Source: Caryophanales bacterium (lineage in GTDB: Bacteria > Bacillota_I > Bacilli_A > RF39 > UBA660). Taken from it: DNA of 64,000 nucleotides. The notes under the pieces are model-generated. The model saw nothing but the letters and a program-made list of their open reading frames with translations. It did no database searches and was not told the DNA's origin. Position 1 is the first letter of the stretch; each line of letters starts with the position of its first letter. Below, piece by piece: positions 39,030 through 47,599 of the stretch. The stretch spans positions 31,678-95,677 of the forward strand of contig JAEEJY010000005.1 of the NCBI GenBank assembly GCA_016282155.1. The letters run 5' to 3'. A program made the position numbers and the translations under genes.

Positions 39030-40744
39030 AAACAAGCAAGACTTCCTGCTGTTGTAGATATATTTAATAATCCTAGAACAAATTCTAATAATGCTGGTAC
39101 TAAGAATAATACCGCTACTAAAATTACTCTAGTAAGCATCTTCTTATTAGCTGCTGACATTGATTTGTCATCAAAACTTGAAGCTGCTTTAATATAATCA
39201 ACCATTGATAAGATAATTGCAAGTACTACACCAGCTATTCTTATATACCATAAAATTGTATTTAAGAATGTTTTCATATCAGAACTTATTATGCCACAAC
39301 CGCCAGTAGAAGTAATCGTAAATCCTAAATCTTTACCATCTAATTGACTCTTCTTGTCTTTTAAAGTTGTTGTTATACGTTGTTTTAAATCAGTCGCAGT
39401 ATTAGAAAGTTCATTAGCATCATCTTTAAGATCATCAGCTAATTCTGCATCACCTAATTCTTCTGCTCTTTCAGCTAATTTTTCCTTAGCTTTAGCAGCA
39501 GCTTGCAAAGCACTGGCATGCATATTGTTATAGCTACTTACCGAACTATAATATGCATCTAATACCCCACTTTGACTAGCACACAATTTTGTTTTTATAC
39601 CATCTAGATAACTTAGGAAAGCATCTACTGCACTTTCAAAATTATCTCCCGAAACGTAATTATCAATTGTTGTACTATATGAATTAACTTGTGTTAAACT
39701 TAATTTTGAAAAATCTTTAACAATATAATAAGGAGTCGCACCAGAACTTGATGGTGGAATCTTTTTTTCTATTTGACTAGCTAATTTTGTATCTATAGAA
39801 TTATGAGCATTCTTCACTTTATTGAATTCTGTTTCAATTTCATTTTGAATATCTTCATATCTTGTGCAATTATAAGATTGACTATATGCGGCATCCGAAC
39901 TCAAATCACATGTGTCTTTAGCCACACCACTATCACCTAGTTCAAATTTTTCGCTTCCTTTATCTGTTCTAAAGAAACCATTTCTATTTAATTTACCAGT
40001 TTCCACTAAACTTTTAACTGTTGTGTACATTTCGCCGTAACGAGAATCATTTGTTTTAACATCCTTAGTTACAGGAGTTTCACTTGCGTCTTTATATGAA
40101 GAACTAGTTTTAGGAACCTCCATCGTAAATTGAAGTTTACCACTTTCATTAAAGAATAAAGTTATATCTGCTGATACAGTATAATTCTTATCGCTCCAGT
40201 GTGTACAAGTCCAAACATCTCTCCATTGTAATTCATTAGTATAAATTTTCTTAATATTATGACCAGAATTTTTACCTATAGCTTTACAAGCTGAATTATC
40301 ACTACCGCACCAGCTAGCTTGATCATCACTATTAATAAAAACTAGTTCTGTTCCAGCTGTGATTACAAATTTACTTGGGCATTTACCAGTAGATTCATAT
40401 ATCGAAAAGAAAGAACTGTCAACTTTTCCTGCAGATATACCAGATGGAAATGGTCCTGAAGAAATATTATTTGCCTGCGAAAAATCTTGGTAGCCCATGT
40501 AATGAGCATTTTGATGGACAGATGTTCCATACCAAAGTAATGCTTTCTTTTTAGCATTTGACTCATTAATATATAAATCTGTCCAATATACTTCTAAAAC
40601 CCCATTATAAGAATCCTTTAATTCTCCCTGTTCCATAGTATAAGAACAAGCTCCTGTCCCTACTAATTCTGCTGCTTTAGTAATATTTGGAGCAATAAAG
40701 AACAGAATTGCAAATATAAATACGTATAATAATTTCTTTTTCAT
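39023..40744 (-). CDS. Secreted protein with VirB2-like C-terminal membrane module
   Basis: 573 residues from the chosen start. Signal peptide (LLYVFIFAILFFIAPNITKA), an outer region of about 440 residues with several Cys and an Ala/Glu/Lys-rich helical stretch (AAAKAKEKLAERAEELGDAELA), then two hydrophobic segments (FLNTILWYIRIAGVVLAIILSMVDYIKAA; MLTRVILVAVLFLVPALLEFVLGLL) in the arrangement of TrbC/VirB2-type pilins. No type IV secretion ATPase is in the window, so conjugation is not supported. Start at 40744 has SD GGAGG; the ATG at 40756 overlaps that SD. Confidence 0.8.
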   Translation of the reverse strand: MKKKLLYVFIFAILFFIAPNITKAAELVGTGACSYTMEQGELKDSYNGVLEVYWTDLYINESNAKKKALLWYGTSVHQNAHYMGYQDFSQANNISSGPFPSGISAGKVDSSFFSIYESTGKCPSKFVITAGTELVFINSDDQASWCGSDNSACKAIGKNSGHNIKKIYTNELQWRDVWTCTHWSDKNYTVSADITLFFNESGKLQFTMEVPKTSSSYKDASETPVTKDVKTNDSRYGEMYTTVKSLVETGKLNRNGFFRTDKGSEKFELGDSGVAKDTCDLSSDAAYSQSYNCTRYEDIQNEIETEFNKVKNAHNSIDTKLASQIEKKIPPSSSGATPYYIVKDFSKLSLTQVNSYSTTIDNYVSGDNFESAVDAFLSYLDGIKTKLCASQSGVLDAYYSSVSSYNNMHASALQAAAKAKEKLAERAEELGDAELADDLKDDANELSNTATDLKQRITTTLKDKKSQLDGKDLGFTITSTGGCGIISSDMKTFLNTILWYIRIAGVVLAIILSMVDYIKAASSFDDKSMSAANKKMLTRVILVAVLFLVPALLEFVLGLLNISTTAGSLACLK

Positions 40745-40755
40745 AAATGCCTCCA

Positions 40756-41187
40756 TTATACATTTTCCTTTGTTTTATCTACACAACTAATATTAGATTT
40801 AACTGTGTATTCTTTTTTGTCTAAACTACGAGGATAGATAATTACATATGTTGTTGTAAAATCACAAAAGTTTTCATCTTTTAAAAATACTTCTTTATCT
40901 ATTCCTTTTACTTTAGTAGTTAAATCTCTTAAATTTATAAAATAACCTTCTGATGCATATTTTTCAAATTCACTATTTGTCATATTTGGAAAAATTACTT
41001 TTTCATAATATGTAGTTGCAATTTCTTCAATAACATTTTTAGTTTCTTTTTCCGAAGTTATTTCTCGCTCTGCTGTATCCGGTATAAATATATTTACTAT
41101 TGATATGATTATCGCTAATACTAATACTACTGCAATAACAATAATCTTGGATTTATTTTCCTCAATAATCTCATTAAAACCTTCCAT
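40756..41187 (-). CDS. Single-pass membrane protein, 143 aa, partner of the VirB2-like protein
   Basis: I do not recognise this protein. Cytosolic N-terminus (MEGFNEIIEENKSK), one membrane segment (IIVIAVVLVLAIIISIVNIFI), then an outer domain of about 105 residues with two Cys (ENFCDFTTTYVIIYP; SNISCVD) that could pair. Its stop overlaps the region of the next start, so the two genes are an operon. Extended -10 at 41212-41222. Confidence 0.75.
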   Translation of the reverse strand: MEGFNEIIEENKSKIIVIAVVLVLAIIISIVNIFIPDTAEREITSEKETKNVIEEIATTYYEKVIFPNMTNSEFEKYASEGYFINLRDLTTKVKGIDKEVFLKDENFCDFTTTYVIIYPRSLDKKEYTVKSNISCVDKTKENV

Positions 41188-41211
41188 TTAATCACTACCC
41201 TTACTAGCAAA

Positions 41212-41222
41212 ATTATAACATA
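41212..41222 (-). promoter_or_regulatory. Extended -10 promoter of the 40756-41187 gene
   Basis: Minus-strand TATGTTATAAT, 25 bases before ATG. Confidence 0.6.
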
Positions 41223-41304
41223 ATATCCTGTAAATTAAAATAGTCTAATTTGCAAAAAGAATTATCTTGTTGTAAAATTAATTATGTAAACTTTTTTAGG
41301 ATAT

Positions 41305-41333
41305 ATATATCTTACTAAGATATATGTTATAAT
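41305..41333 (+). promoter_or_regulatory. Extended -10 promoter with adjacent palindrome, HD gene
   Basis: TATGTTATAAT at 41323-41333. Just upstream and overlapping is a perfect 9-bp inverted repeat, ATATATCTT-ACT-AAGATATAT (41305-41325), a possible operator or chance AT palindrome. Confidence 0.5.
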
Positions 41334-41352
41334 TAAAGAGCGAGGCGAGAAA

Positions 41353-41862
41353 ATGAAGAACATAAATGATTATGAATATATCTCTTTAGTATCTGATATC
41401 TTAGATAATAAAGATTTTAATAAACTTAGTACTATTGAGCATCATGGAACAAATAGATTAGATCATTCTATAAAAGTATCTTACTATTCTTACCTTGCTG
41501 CGAAAAAGCTAAATTTAAAATATAAAGAAGTAGCAAGAGCAGGTTTACTACATGACTTCTTTATGAGTTATGAAGATAGAACTTCTTTTGAAAGATTTAT
41601 ATCTACCTTCACTCATCCTAAATATGCTTTAATAAATGCTAGTAAATTATTTGATCTAAATGATCGTGAAAAGAACATTATAAGAACACATATGTTTCCT
41701 ATTAATCTAGCAGTTCCAAGATATTTAGAAAGTTGGTTAGTAAGTATTGTTGATAAGGGTGTAGCTTTCTATGAATTTTATCATTCTTATAGTCCAATAT
41801 TTAGAACCGCTATTAATTATTTATATTTCTTTATTCTATTTAGCTTATACAGGGCAGATTAG
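41353..41862 (+). CDS. HD-domain phosphohydrolase-like protein
   Basis: 169 residues. HD-family metal ligands are visible in order: His in HHGTNRLDHSIKVS, HD in ARAGLLHDFFM, and a downstream Asp in VSIVDKGVAF. Probably a small cytosolic nucleotide or phosphate-ester hydrolase; the substrate is unknown. C-terminus is hydrophobic and aromatic (AINYLYFFILFSLYRAD). The last base of its TAG stop (41862) is the first base of the tRNA, so mRNA and tRNA probably share a transcript. SD GCGAGGCGAG precedes ATG. Confidence 0.85.
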   Translation: MKNINDYEYISLVSDILDNKDFNKLSTIEHHGTNRLDHSIKVSYYSYLAAKKLNLKYKEVARAGLLHDFFMSYEDRTSFERFISTFTHPKYALINASKLFDLNDREKNIIRTHMFPINLAVPRYLESWLVSIVDKGVAFYEFYHSYSPIFRTAINYLYFFILFSLYRAD

Positions 41863-41937
41863 TCCTCATAGCTCATCTGGATAGAGTAATCCCCTCCTAA
41901 GGGATAGAGGTAGGTTCGAGTCCTACTGGGGACACCA
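41862..41937 (+). tRNA. tRNA-Arg (anticodon CCT)
   Basis: 76 bases with encoded CCA. Acceptor GTCCTCA/TGGGGAC, D arm GCTC...GAGT, anticodon stem ATCCC/GGGAT around the loop CTCCTAA (anticodon CCT, reads AGG), T arm GTAGG-TTCGAGT-CCTAC. It begins inside the stop codon of the HD gene and is followed by a terminator. Confidence 0.95.
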
Positions 41938-41947
41938 TTAATAAATA

Positions 41948-41974
41948 AATCGAGATATTATCTCGATTTTTTAT
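41948..41974 (+). terminator. Terminator after tRNA-Arg
   Basis: 9-bp stem AATCGAGAT/ATCTCGATT with a 3-base loop and T-run. Confidence 0.9.
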
Positions 41975-41987
41975 TTACTTAGTGAAT

Positions 41988-42015
41988 TTGACTTTTTTTA
42001 TTATTATGGTAGAAT
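41988..42015 (+). promoter_or_regulatory. Promoter of the 42050-42466 gene
   Basis: TTGACT (41988-41993), 16-base spacer, extended -10 TATGGTAGAAT (42005-42015). Confidence 0.65.
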
Positions 42016-42049
42016 ATATACTGCATCGAAAAAAAGAAGAGGTGTAATT

Positions 42050-42466
42050 ATGTTTATAATTTATATAGGAAGTATTATTATTTCTTATTTAATAACTAAA
42101 CAAAGTTTCAAAAAAGTATCAAATAAATTAAGTAATTTAGATTTAAATATTAAGGATACTACTAAAGATAAAGATGTATTAAATGTATATTTACTTATCT
42201 TAGCTCTTATCCCTATTATTAATATAATAATTGCGATTCGTACATTATTTAATGACGAAACTTTATATAATACTTTTAAGAAAATACAATGCGAAAACAT
42301 ATTAAAAGATAATGAAGAGTTATTAAATACATATGAAAAAACATGTACTCTTAAGAACGAGACAAAACGTAGAACATTTGAAAAAGAATTAAACGATGCT
42401 ATTAAATTAATCAATTGTGGCTATGATAAAGATGAAGTTTTTTCAAATTTAACTTTAGCAAAATAA
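42050..42466 (+). CDS. Small membrane protein, 138 aa
   Basis: I do not recognise this protein. Hydrophobic N-terminal segment (FIIYIGSIIISYLITK), a short loop of charged residues, a second membrane segment (VLNVYLLILALIPIINIIIAI) and a soluble Lys/Glu-rich C-terminal half with CxxxNILK and TYEKTCTLK. SD AGAGGTG and a promoter support the plus-strand frame over an overlapping minus-strand frame. Confidence 0.75.
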   Translation: MFIIYIGSIIISYLITKQSFKKVSNKLSNLDLNIKDTTKDKDVLNVYLLILALIPIINIIIAIRTLFNDETLYNTFKKIQCENILKDNEELLNTYEKTCTLKNETKRRTFEKELNDAIKLINCGYDKDEVFSNLTLAK

Positions 42467-42475
42467 TATACCTAT

Positions 42476-42506
42476 TAAAAAACTAGTAAATTTATTTACT
42501 AGTTTT
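42476..42506. terminator. Bidirectional terminator between convergent genes
   Basis: Stem AAAACTAGTAAA/TTTACTAGTTTT with A/T runs at both sides. Confidence 0.85.
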
Positions 42507-43076
42507 CTTTTTTTCTACAATATGAAGTAATTCTTCTAATATTTCATCATTACTACGTCCACAAATACAAACTGTATCTGTTGCTAAAAAAGTATTACAA
42601 GGACTACTTACTAAGTGCCAATTAAGTTTTGATAAATCTGAACCTAAAGGTACTTTACCATTCTTATTTATTTTTGACCAACAATCTTGTAAATCAATGT
42701 CTGGAAGAAGTAAAATTATTGTTTTAAATTTTTTCATAACTTTGATAACAGGATTAAATAATTCTTGATCTTCATAAACTGTTTGACTAGCTTCAAATTT
42801 AATTATTGAAGGTGTCTTAATAGTTGGTAAAAACTTTGATACATGGTATGATTCAAATTTTTTCCAGTATTTATATCTTGCTAAAATACCATCTTCTTTT
42901 TTTAATTTATTCGCGTATTTTTTATCATAACCAATTTCATTATAATACTTATCTCTTGTACCTTCTAAAGATACAACTGGAAGATTTAATTTTTCACTTA
43001 ATAGAGCTGCATATAATGATTTACCTACATTAGGTGGCCCTATTAATAATATGCTGTTATTATAAACTTCATCCAT
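42492..43076 (-). CDS. P-loop nucleotide-binding protein (kinase-like)
   Basis: 194 residues. Walker A IGPPNVGKSLYAALLSEKLNLP near the N-terminus, in the form seen in shikimate/adenylate kinase-like proteins. IILLLPDIDLQD in the middle may be the Walker B strand. No lid-domain motif is recognisable, so the substrate is unknown. Three Cys lie near the end (PCNTFL; CICGRS). SD AGGTGAT precedes ATG at 43076; single gene with an extended -10 at 43094-43104. Confidence 0.8.
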   Translation of the reverse strand: MDEVYNNSILLIGPPNVGKSLYAALLSEKLNLPVVSLEGTRDKYYNEIGYDKKYANKLKKEDGILARYKYWKKFESYHVSKFLPTIKTPSIIKFEASQTVYEDQELFNPVIKVMKKFKTIILLLPDIDLQDCWSKINKNGKVPLGSDLSKLNWHLVSSPCNTFLATDTVCICGRSNDEILEELLHIVEKKKTSK

Positions 43077-43093
43077 GTTATCACCTACAAAAT

Positions 43094-43104
43094 ATTATAA
43101 CATA
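43094..43104 (-). promoter_or_regulatory. Extended -10 promoter of the P-loop gene
   Basis: Minus-strand ATATGTTATAAT core TATGTTATAAT, 17 bases before ATG. Confidence 0.6.
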
Positions 43105-43123
43105 TCTATATATATTTTAAAAT

Positions 43124-43160
43124 AAAAAGGAATAGAATTATTACTAATTCTATCCTTTTT
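43124..43160 (-). terminator. Terminator of the ABC exporter operon
   Basis: Stem TAGAATTA/TAATTCTA extended past a one-base bulge by AGGA/TCCT, then a T-run. Confidence 0.8.
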
Positions 43161-44466
43161 TTATTGCTTTAAACATCTTTTTCCATAGCTTACTTGATGA
43201 ATAATTTAAAATCCCTACTTTATAAATACGAAGGCCATATTTAATTAAGACAAATATAAAGCCGAAAGCAAGGATAATTGAGATAATTACATCAATTATA
43301 CCTATCTCACTCATAACAAGTAAAGATGGGGCTAAAATAGCAGATATACATGGAATATAAGATATGATACGTATCAAAATACTTCCTTTAAATGTTCCTG
43401 CTAACATAGCTAAATAATAACCTAATAATAAAGTAATTATCATTGGTGTTTGAAGTTGTTGAAAGTCTTCATTATTTGTTGTCATACTAGCAAGTATTCC
43501 TGCTAGTAAAGAATAAATAATAAATGTTAAAAGAAGTAATATTACTGTAAGAGGAAGTAAGTAAACTAACTTACTCATAAATGTTGATCCATTTAAACTA
43601 TCTATAACACCACCAACATATCCCATCACACCGTTAGTAATAGCGTCTCCTCCTACTAAACTTCTTATCTTCATACCAATAAATGAATATAAGAATAATA
43701 GTACGGCTTGCATAATAACAAATAAATTACCTGCGATGATTTTTGAAAATAAATGTGTTGTAGGAGAAACACTAGATATAATTATTTCCATACCTCTTGT
43801 TGTCTTCTCATCATTTATTTCTGCTCCTACCATTTGTATTAAATAAATTATTAACATAAATACAGGTAAGATAACAATTGGGAAAACTGTAGTTATTATA
43901 ACTTCCATATTTTCCTCTTTAGAACTTTTATCTTTATCTAGAATAATTCTTTCAATTTTAGCTTTGTCATAAATACTTGTAAGTAACTCGGCATCAATAT
44001 TTGATTTTAAAATAGCTATATTTACTTTTGTATTATATAACGCTGTTTGTAAATACTGACTATCTAAGAGGGCTATATACTCTTTACTTATAAGTTTATA
44101 ATCTATAGTATTTTCTTCACTACTATTAATTTCAATAACTAAATCTTTACGATTATCTTTAAGATATTCTTCTACTTCTTTATCTTTATCATAAAGAATG
44201 ATTTCATATTTCATATCTTCTTCAGTTTTAGAACCTGTTAGTTTTAACATTTCTGTTTTAAACACATCATATGTTTCTTTAGTATTATCAACTATATAAA
44301 TTTTTTGTTTCTTATCAAAGTCTCCTCCAAAAGTATTAATAATACTATCAATATTAACAACACCTATTATAATTATTGCTAGTAAGATGTTAGCAATCTT
44401 AAACCATTTAGATTTAAGCTTTCTAGCCAAACTAGTTTTAATAAGATAGTTTAATTTACTCTTCAT
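43150..44466 (-). CDS. ABC-2 type permease (NatB-like)
   Basis: 438 residues from the chosen start. One N-terminal membrane segment, a large outer domain of about 150 residues, then five to six membrane segments after residue 190 (VFPIVILPVFMLIIYLIQMVG; LFSKIIAGNLFVIMQAVLLFLY and others). The layout matches NatB-like ABC-2 permeases that export Na+ or other small substrates. It overlaps the ATPase gene by 11 bases. ATG at 44466 has SD AGGTGA; a GTG three codons earlier is too close to it. Confidence 0.85.
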   Translation of the reverse strand: MKSKLNYLIKTSLARKLKSKWFKIANILLAIIIIGVVNIDSIINTFGGDFDKKQKIYIVDNTKETYDVFKTEMLKLTGSKTEEDMKYEIILYDKDKEVEEYLKDNRKDLVIEINSSEENTIDYKLISKEYIALLDSQYLQTALYNTKVNIAILKSNIDAELLTSIYDKAKIERIILDKDKSSKEENMEVIITTVFPIVILPVFMLIIYLIQMVGAEINDEKTTRGMEIIISSVSPTTHLFSKIIAGNLFVIMQAVLLFLYSFIGMKIRSLVGGDAITNGVMGYVGGVIDSLNGSTFMSKLVYLLPLTVILLLLTFIIYSLLAGILASMTTNNEDFQQLQTPMIITLLLGYYLAMLAGTFKGSILIRIISYIPCISAILAPSLLVMSEIGIIDVIISIILAFGFIFVLIKYGLRIYKVGILNYSSSKLWKKMFKAIKKG

Positions 44467-45376
44467 AAGCTTCACCTACCTTAGTAATAAATATTTCATT
44501 TAGGCTTGGTTCTTCAATTTCATATTTAGATATATTATCAGCTTTAGAAATCACTTTAAATACTTTATCAGCAACACTTTTATCTTCAATTTTTATCTCA
44601 TATTCATTTCCTAGTTTTGTAACACTAACAACACCTTTTATATCTTTAACTTTATCAATATCAAAGTCTCCTATTACTTTAATATTCTTTTTACGATATT
44701 TTTCTTTGATATCTTTTAAGTTACCTTCTAATACCGATTTACCTCTTAGTAAAACAACTAATTTCTTACAAAATAATTCGACATGATCCATGCGATGTGA
44801 AGAGAATATTATAATACTTCCCTTCTTAGCCATATTACTTATTTCTTCTTTAAATAATTCAATATTAAATGGATCTAATCCCGAAAATGGTTCATCTAAG
44901 ATTAGTAATTTAGGATCATTTAAGATTGCTAGAATAAACTGTACTTTTTGTTGGTTACCTTTAGATAATTCTTTTATCTTTTTATTTTTAAATTTTTCTA
45001 AATCAAAATCTTTTTCTTTTTGATAAAACTTAGTAAGTAAAGCATCTAATCTTTTTAAAATATCTTTATCTTTCATACCCTTTAAATTACCATAAAAAAG
45101 GGCTTGCTCTTTAACAGTTAATTTAAGAAGTAAACTTCTTTCTTCTGTTAAAAATCCAATTTTATCTGTAACACTATAATCAATCTTTTTATCATTAAGA
45201 GTAATATTTCCACTAGTAGGTTCAAGTAAACCCATAATCATACGGAATGTTGTAGTTTTACCAGCACCATTAATACCTAATAAGCCAAATATTTCACCTT
45301 CTTGAGCAGTAAAGGATAAATTATCTACTGCCTTAAAAGTATCATAATATTTTGTAACATTTTCTACTTTTAACAT
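44456..45376 (-). CDS. ABC transporter ATP-binding protein (NatA-like)
   Basis: 306 residues. Walker A LLGINGAGKTTTFRM, Q-loop near GFLTEERSLL, signature LSKGNQQKVQFILA, Walker B KLLILDEPFSGLDP and switch His in IFSSHRMDHVE. The LTEERSL and SKGNQQKVQ forms and the C-terminal domain of about 90 residues are typical of NatA/DrrA-like exporters. Drives the permease encoded next. SD AGGAGG precedes ATG at 45376. Confidence 0.95.
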   Translation of the reverse strand: MLKVENVTKYYDTFKAVDNLSFTAQEGEIFGLLGINGAGKTTTFRMIMGLLEPTSGNITLNDKKIDYSVTDKIGFLTEERSLLLKLTVKEQALFYGNLKGMKDKDILKRLDALLTKFYQKEKDFDLEKFKNKKIKELSKGNQQKVQFILAILNDPKLLILDEPFSGLDPFNIELFKEEISNMAKKGSIIIFSSHRMDHVELFCKKLVVLLRGKSVLEGNLKDIKEKYRKKNIKVIGDFDIDKVKDIKGVVSVTKLGNEYEIKIEDKSVADKVFKVISKADNISKYEIEEPSLNEIFITKVGEAYEE

Positions 45377-45390
45377 ATTTCCTCCTAAAA

Positions 45391-45416
45391 TTAAAGCATA
45401 GTTACCTATGCTTTAA
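45391..45416 (-). terminator. Terminator of cdsA-rseP
   Basis: 9-bp stem AAAGCATAG/CTATGCTTT; the following T-run is short. Confidence 0.65.
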
Positions 45417-46453
45417 AAAAATATTTTAACTATATCATTGTATGTTATAAAAATCATTAATGCTAGTAAGAAAGCCATTCCTATCGCATGAACTGTATTT
45501 TCAAATCTAGGACTAACTCTTTTTCTCTTTATTTTTTCAATAATAAGGAATAATAATCTACCTCCATCAAAAGCTGGAATTGGTAAGAAATTCATAAATC
45601 CTACATTAAGAGAAATATATCCTAATAAATATACAACATTGATAAATCCTGTCTTAGCAGTTTCCCCAACTATTGTATATATACCAACAGGACCTGAAAT
45701 ATTATCAAAACTTAATTTGCCTGTTGCTAAATAAGCAATTGTATAAAACATTTGAACAATTAATGATTTAAATTTTCTAAAGGCATATCCGATTGATGGA
45801 AGAATACCTTTCTTAACATCACTACCCATACCAAAACCAAATTTATATGAAGTAGTTTTATCTTCGTTTTCTATTTTTTCTGGTTTTACAACAATATTGT
45901 CATAACTACCATCGGCTTTCTTAACGGTAAATCTAGCACTTTTACCATCATTAATAGCTAATTTAAGCATTAGACTATCTGTATCAACTTTTTTACCATT
46001 AAGTTTAATTATCTTATCACCAACTTCTAAACCTGCTTTATAAGCTGGTGTATTTTCTTCAATAGATACTATTTTAGCAGTACTTCCACTAGCTCCCACT
46101 ACAAGACCTACAATAAAGAATACTACTAAAGCTAAAATAAAATTATGAATAATACCGGCTGCTATAGTTATAAATCTCTGTCTCCATGGTCTATTAGGTA
46201 ACTTACGTTCATCTGGAATATTATCATCATCATCCATTTCTTCTCCTGCCATAGAAACATATCCACCTATTGGAAATAAACGAATAGAATATTCTGTCTC
46301 ATCATTCTTTCTTTTCCAAGTTTTTATAGCTGGACCCATTCCTATTGAGAATTCATAGACGTATATATTTGACTTCTTAGCCCATATAAAATGACCTAAT
46401 TCATGAATAAATATAGTTATACCAAGTATTAAAATAAAATAGATTAATGTCAT
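45413..46453 (-). CDS. rseP: RseP-type site-2 membrane protease
   Basis: 346 residues. M50 zinc metalloprotease cutting within the membrane, for example anti-sigma factors and signal-peptide remnants. HExxH in IFIHELGHFIWAKK in the first membrane segment, one PDZ domain (NTPAYKAGLEVGDKIIKLNGKKV), and the third zinc ligand in LPIPAFDGGRLLF near the end. The usual NLLPIPALDGG is slightly altered. It follows cdsA by 9 bases, as in many Bacilli. Confidence 0.95.
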   Translation of the reverse strand: MTLIYFILILGITIFIHELGHFIWAKKSNIYVYEFSIGMGPAIKTWKRKNDETEYSIRLFPIGGYVSMAGEEMDDDDNIPDERKLPNRPWRQRFITIAAGIIHNFILALVVFFIVGLVVGASGSTAKIVSIEENTPAYKAGLEVGDKIIKLNGKKVDTDSLMLKLAINDGKSARFTVKKADGSYDNIVVKPEKIENEDKTTSYKFGFGMGSDVKKGILPSIGYAFRKFKSLIVQMFYTIAYLATGKLSFDNISGPVGIYTIVGETAKTGFINVVYLLGYISLNVGFMNFLPIPAFDGGRLLFLIIEKIKRKRVSPRFENTVHAIGMAFLLALMIFITYNDIVKIFF

Positions 46454-46462
46454 ATGTGCCCC

Positions 46463-47263
46463 CTAAATAACTGATATTAAAAACATGAATCCTAGTAATA
46501 TAAATATTAAACTATCGACTCTATCTAATACTCCTCCATGTCCTGGTATTAAATTAGAAAAATCTTTCTTGCCATAATATCTCTTTATAGCAGAGAAGAA
46601 TAAATCTCCAAATTGTCCTAAAATAGATAAGAAACCTGTCATTAAGATAAGTTTAATTATTGATACTTCTGGATGAATTACAGTAATGTAATACATACAA
46701 GGAACAAATACACCAAAGATTGATCCTCCTATTGTACCTTCAACTGTCTTATTAGGTGAAATATTTTCTAGTAATTTATGTTTACCTATTAATTTACCTG
46801 TTATATAAGCAAAGGTATCTGTAATTATAGCAATTAATATTAAATAAATCATCGTCTTATAATCATAAGTACGCATACGCATAAATAATGCCATTGACAT
46901 AGATAAGAAGAATATTCCTCCTAACATAAACATAGCATCATTAACACTATATTTTTCTCTATCATGATATAAAACTGTAGGAATTAAAAATGTAAAAAAT
47001 AAACCACTTATAATTCTAAAGTCAATTGCAAAACTTCTTATTGAATTTCCTTTGTTCGTAAATAAAACTAATAATAAGAATACATAAGAAATAACTTTTA
47101 CAAATAATGGGAGTTTTTTCTTCGACTCCTTGATATCTAAAAATTCTTTAAGTCCTAATAAACTTAGTATTGCAATTCCAATATTATAAGGCATACCACC
47201 TATTACAAATAATGGGATAACAATAATAGACATAAAGATTATACTTATAACTCTTTGTTTCAT
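46463..47263 (-). CDS. cdsA: Phosphatidate cytidylyltransferase
   Basis: 266 residues. Makes CDP-diacylglycerol, the precursor of phosphatidylglycerol and cardiolipin. About eight membrane segments and the CDS signature spread over SPNKTVEGTIGG and KDFSNLIPGHGGVLDRVDSL. Start at 47263 has AGGAGG upstream; the ATG six codons earlier precedes that SD. The dxr gene often placed between cdsA and rseP is absent here. Confidence 0.95.
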   Translation of the reverse strand: MKQRVISIIFMSIIVIPLFVIGGMPYNIGIAILSLLGLKEFLDIKESKKKLPLFVKVISYVFLLLVLFTNKGNSIRSFAIDFRIISGLFFTFLIPTVLYHDREKYSVNDAMFMLGGIFFLSMSMALFMRMRTYDYKTMIYLILIAIITDTFAYITGKLIGKHKLLENISPNKTVEGTIGGSIFGVFVPCMYYITVIHPEVSIIKLILMTGFLSILGQFGDLFFSAIKRYYGKKDFSNLIPGHGGVLDRVDSLIFILLGFMFLISVI

Positions 47264-47289
47264 ATTGTGTCCTCCTAACATCTATAATT

Positions 47290-47318
47290 ATTATAATATA
47301 ATTTATATATTTATTCAA
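47290..47318 (-). promoter_or_regulatory. Promoter of cdsA-rseP
   Basis: Minus-strand TTGAAT (47313-47318), 17-base spacer, TATAAT (47290-47295). Confidence 0.65.
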
Positions 47319-47339
47319 GAAATAAGGATTTTTGTTTAC

Positions 47340-47363
47340 AAAAAAAGAAGCCTAAGCTTCTTA
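47340..47363 (-). terminator. Terminator of rpsP-khpA
   Basis: 7-bp stem AAGAAGC/GCTTCTT with a 4-base loop and T-run. Confidence 0.75.
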
Positions 47364-47597
47364 AAATGAATCAATATCAATTTTTACTTTTTTATCATGA
47401 GCTGCAGCTTGAACTAAAGTTCTTATTGCTTTAGCAATATTTCCGTTTCTTCCAATTACTGTACCCATATCATTTTCATTTACTAATACTTGAATTACTG
47501 TTATTTCTTCTTCATCATCAAATTGTTTTACAGAAACCATATCTGGTTCCTTAACTAAACTTCTAACTAAAAATTCTGTATATTCAACGATGTTCAT
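47361..47597 (-). CDS. khpA: KhpA KH-domain RNA-binding protein
   Basis: 78 residues, the usual size. A single KH domain with the GxxG loop in VIGRNGNIAKAIRTLVQAAA. KhpA pairs with KhpB (Jag) in Gram-positives and affects cell length and RNA stability. It lies 2 bases after rpsP, its standard neighbour. The rimM and trmD genes that often follow are absent. Confidence 0.93.
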   Translation of the reverse strand: MNIVEYTEFLVRSLVKEPDMVSVKQFDDEEEITVIQVLVNENDMGTVIGRNGNIAKAIRTLVQAAAHDKKVKIDIDSF

Positions 47598-47599
47598 AA

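Noticed and set aside
39023..41187. Remnant of a conjugative element because of the VirB2-like helices
   Set aside because: No relaxase, VirB4/VirD4-like ATPase or integrase in the window; gene style and promoters are as in the neighbours.
41353..41937. Integration of a mobile element at tRNA-Arg that cut the HD gene
   Set aside because: No integrase, no direct repeat of the tRNA end nearby, and the HD domain carries its ligands at normal length.
42085..42414. Minus-strand 109-residue frame opposite the 42050-42466 gene
   Set aside because: The plus-strand frame has a promoter and SD and ends in a terminator; the minus frame has none.
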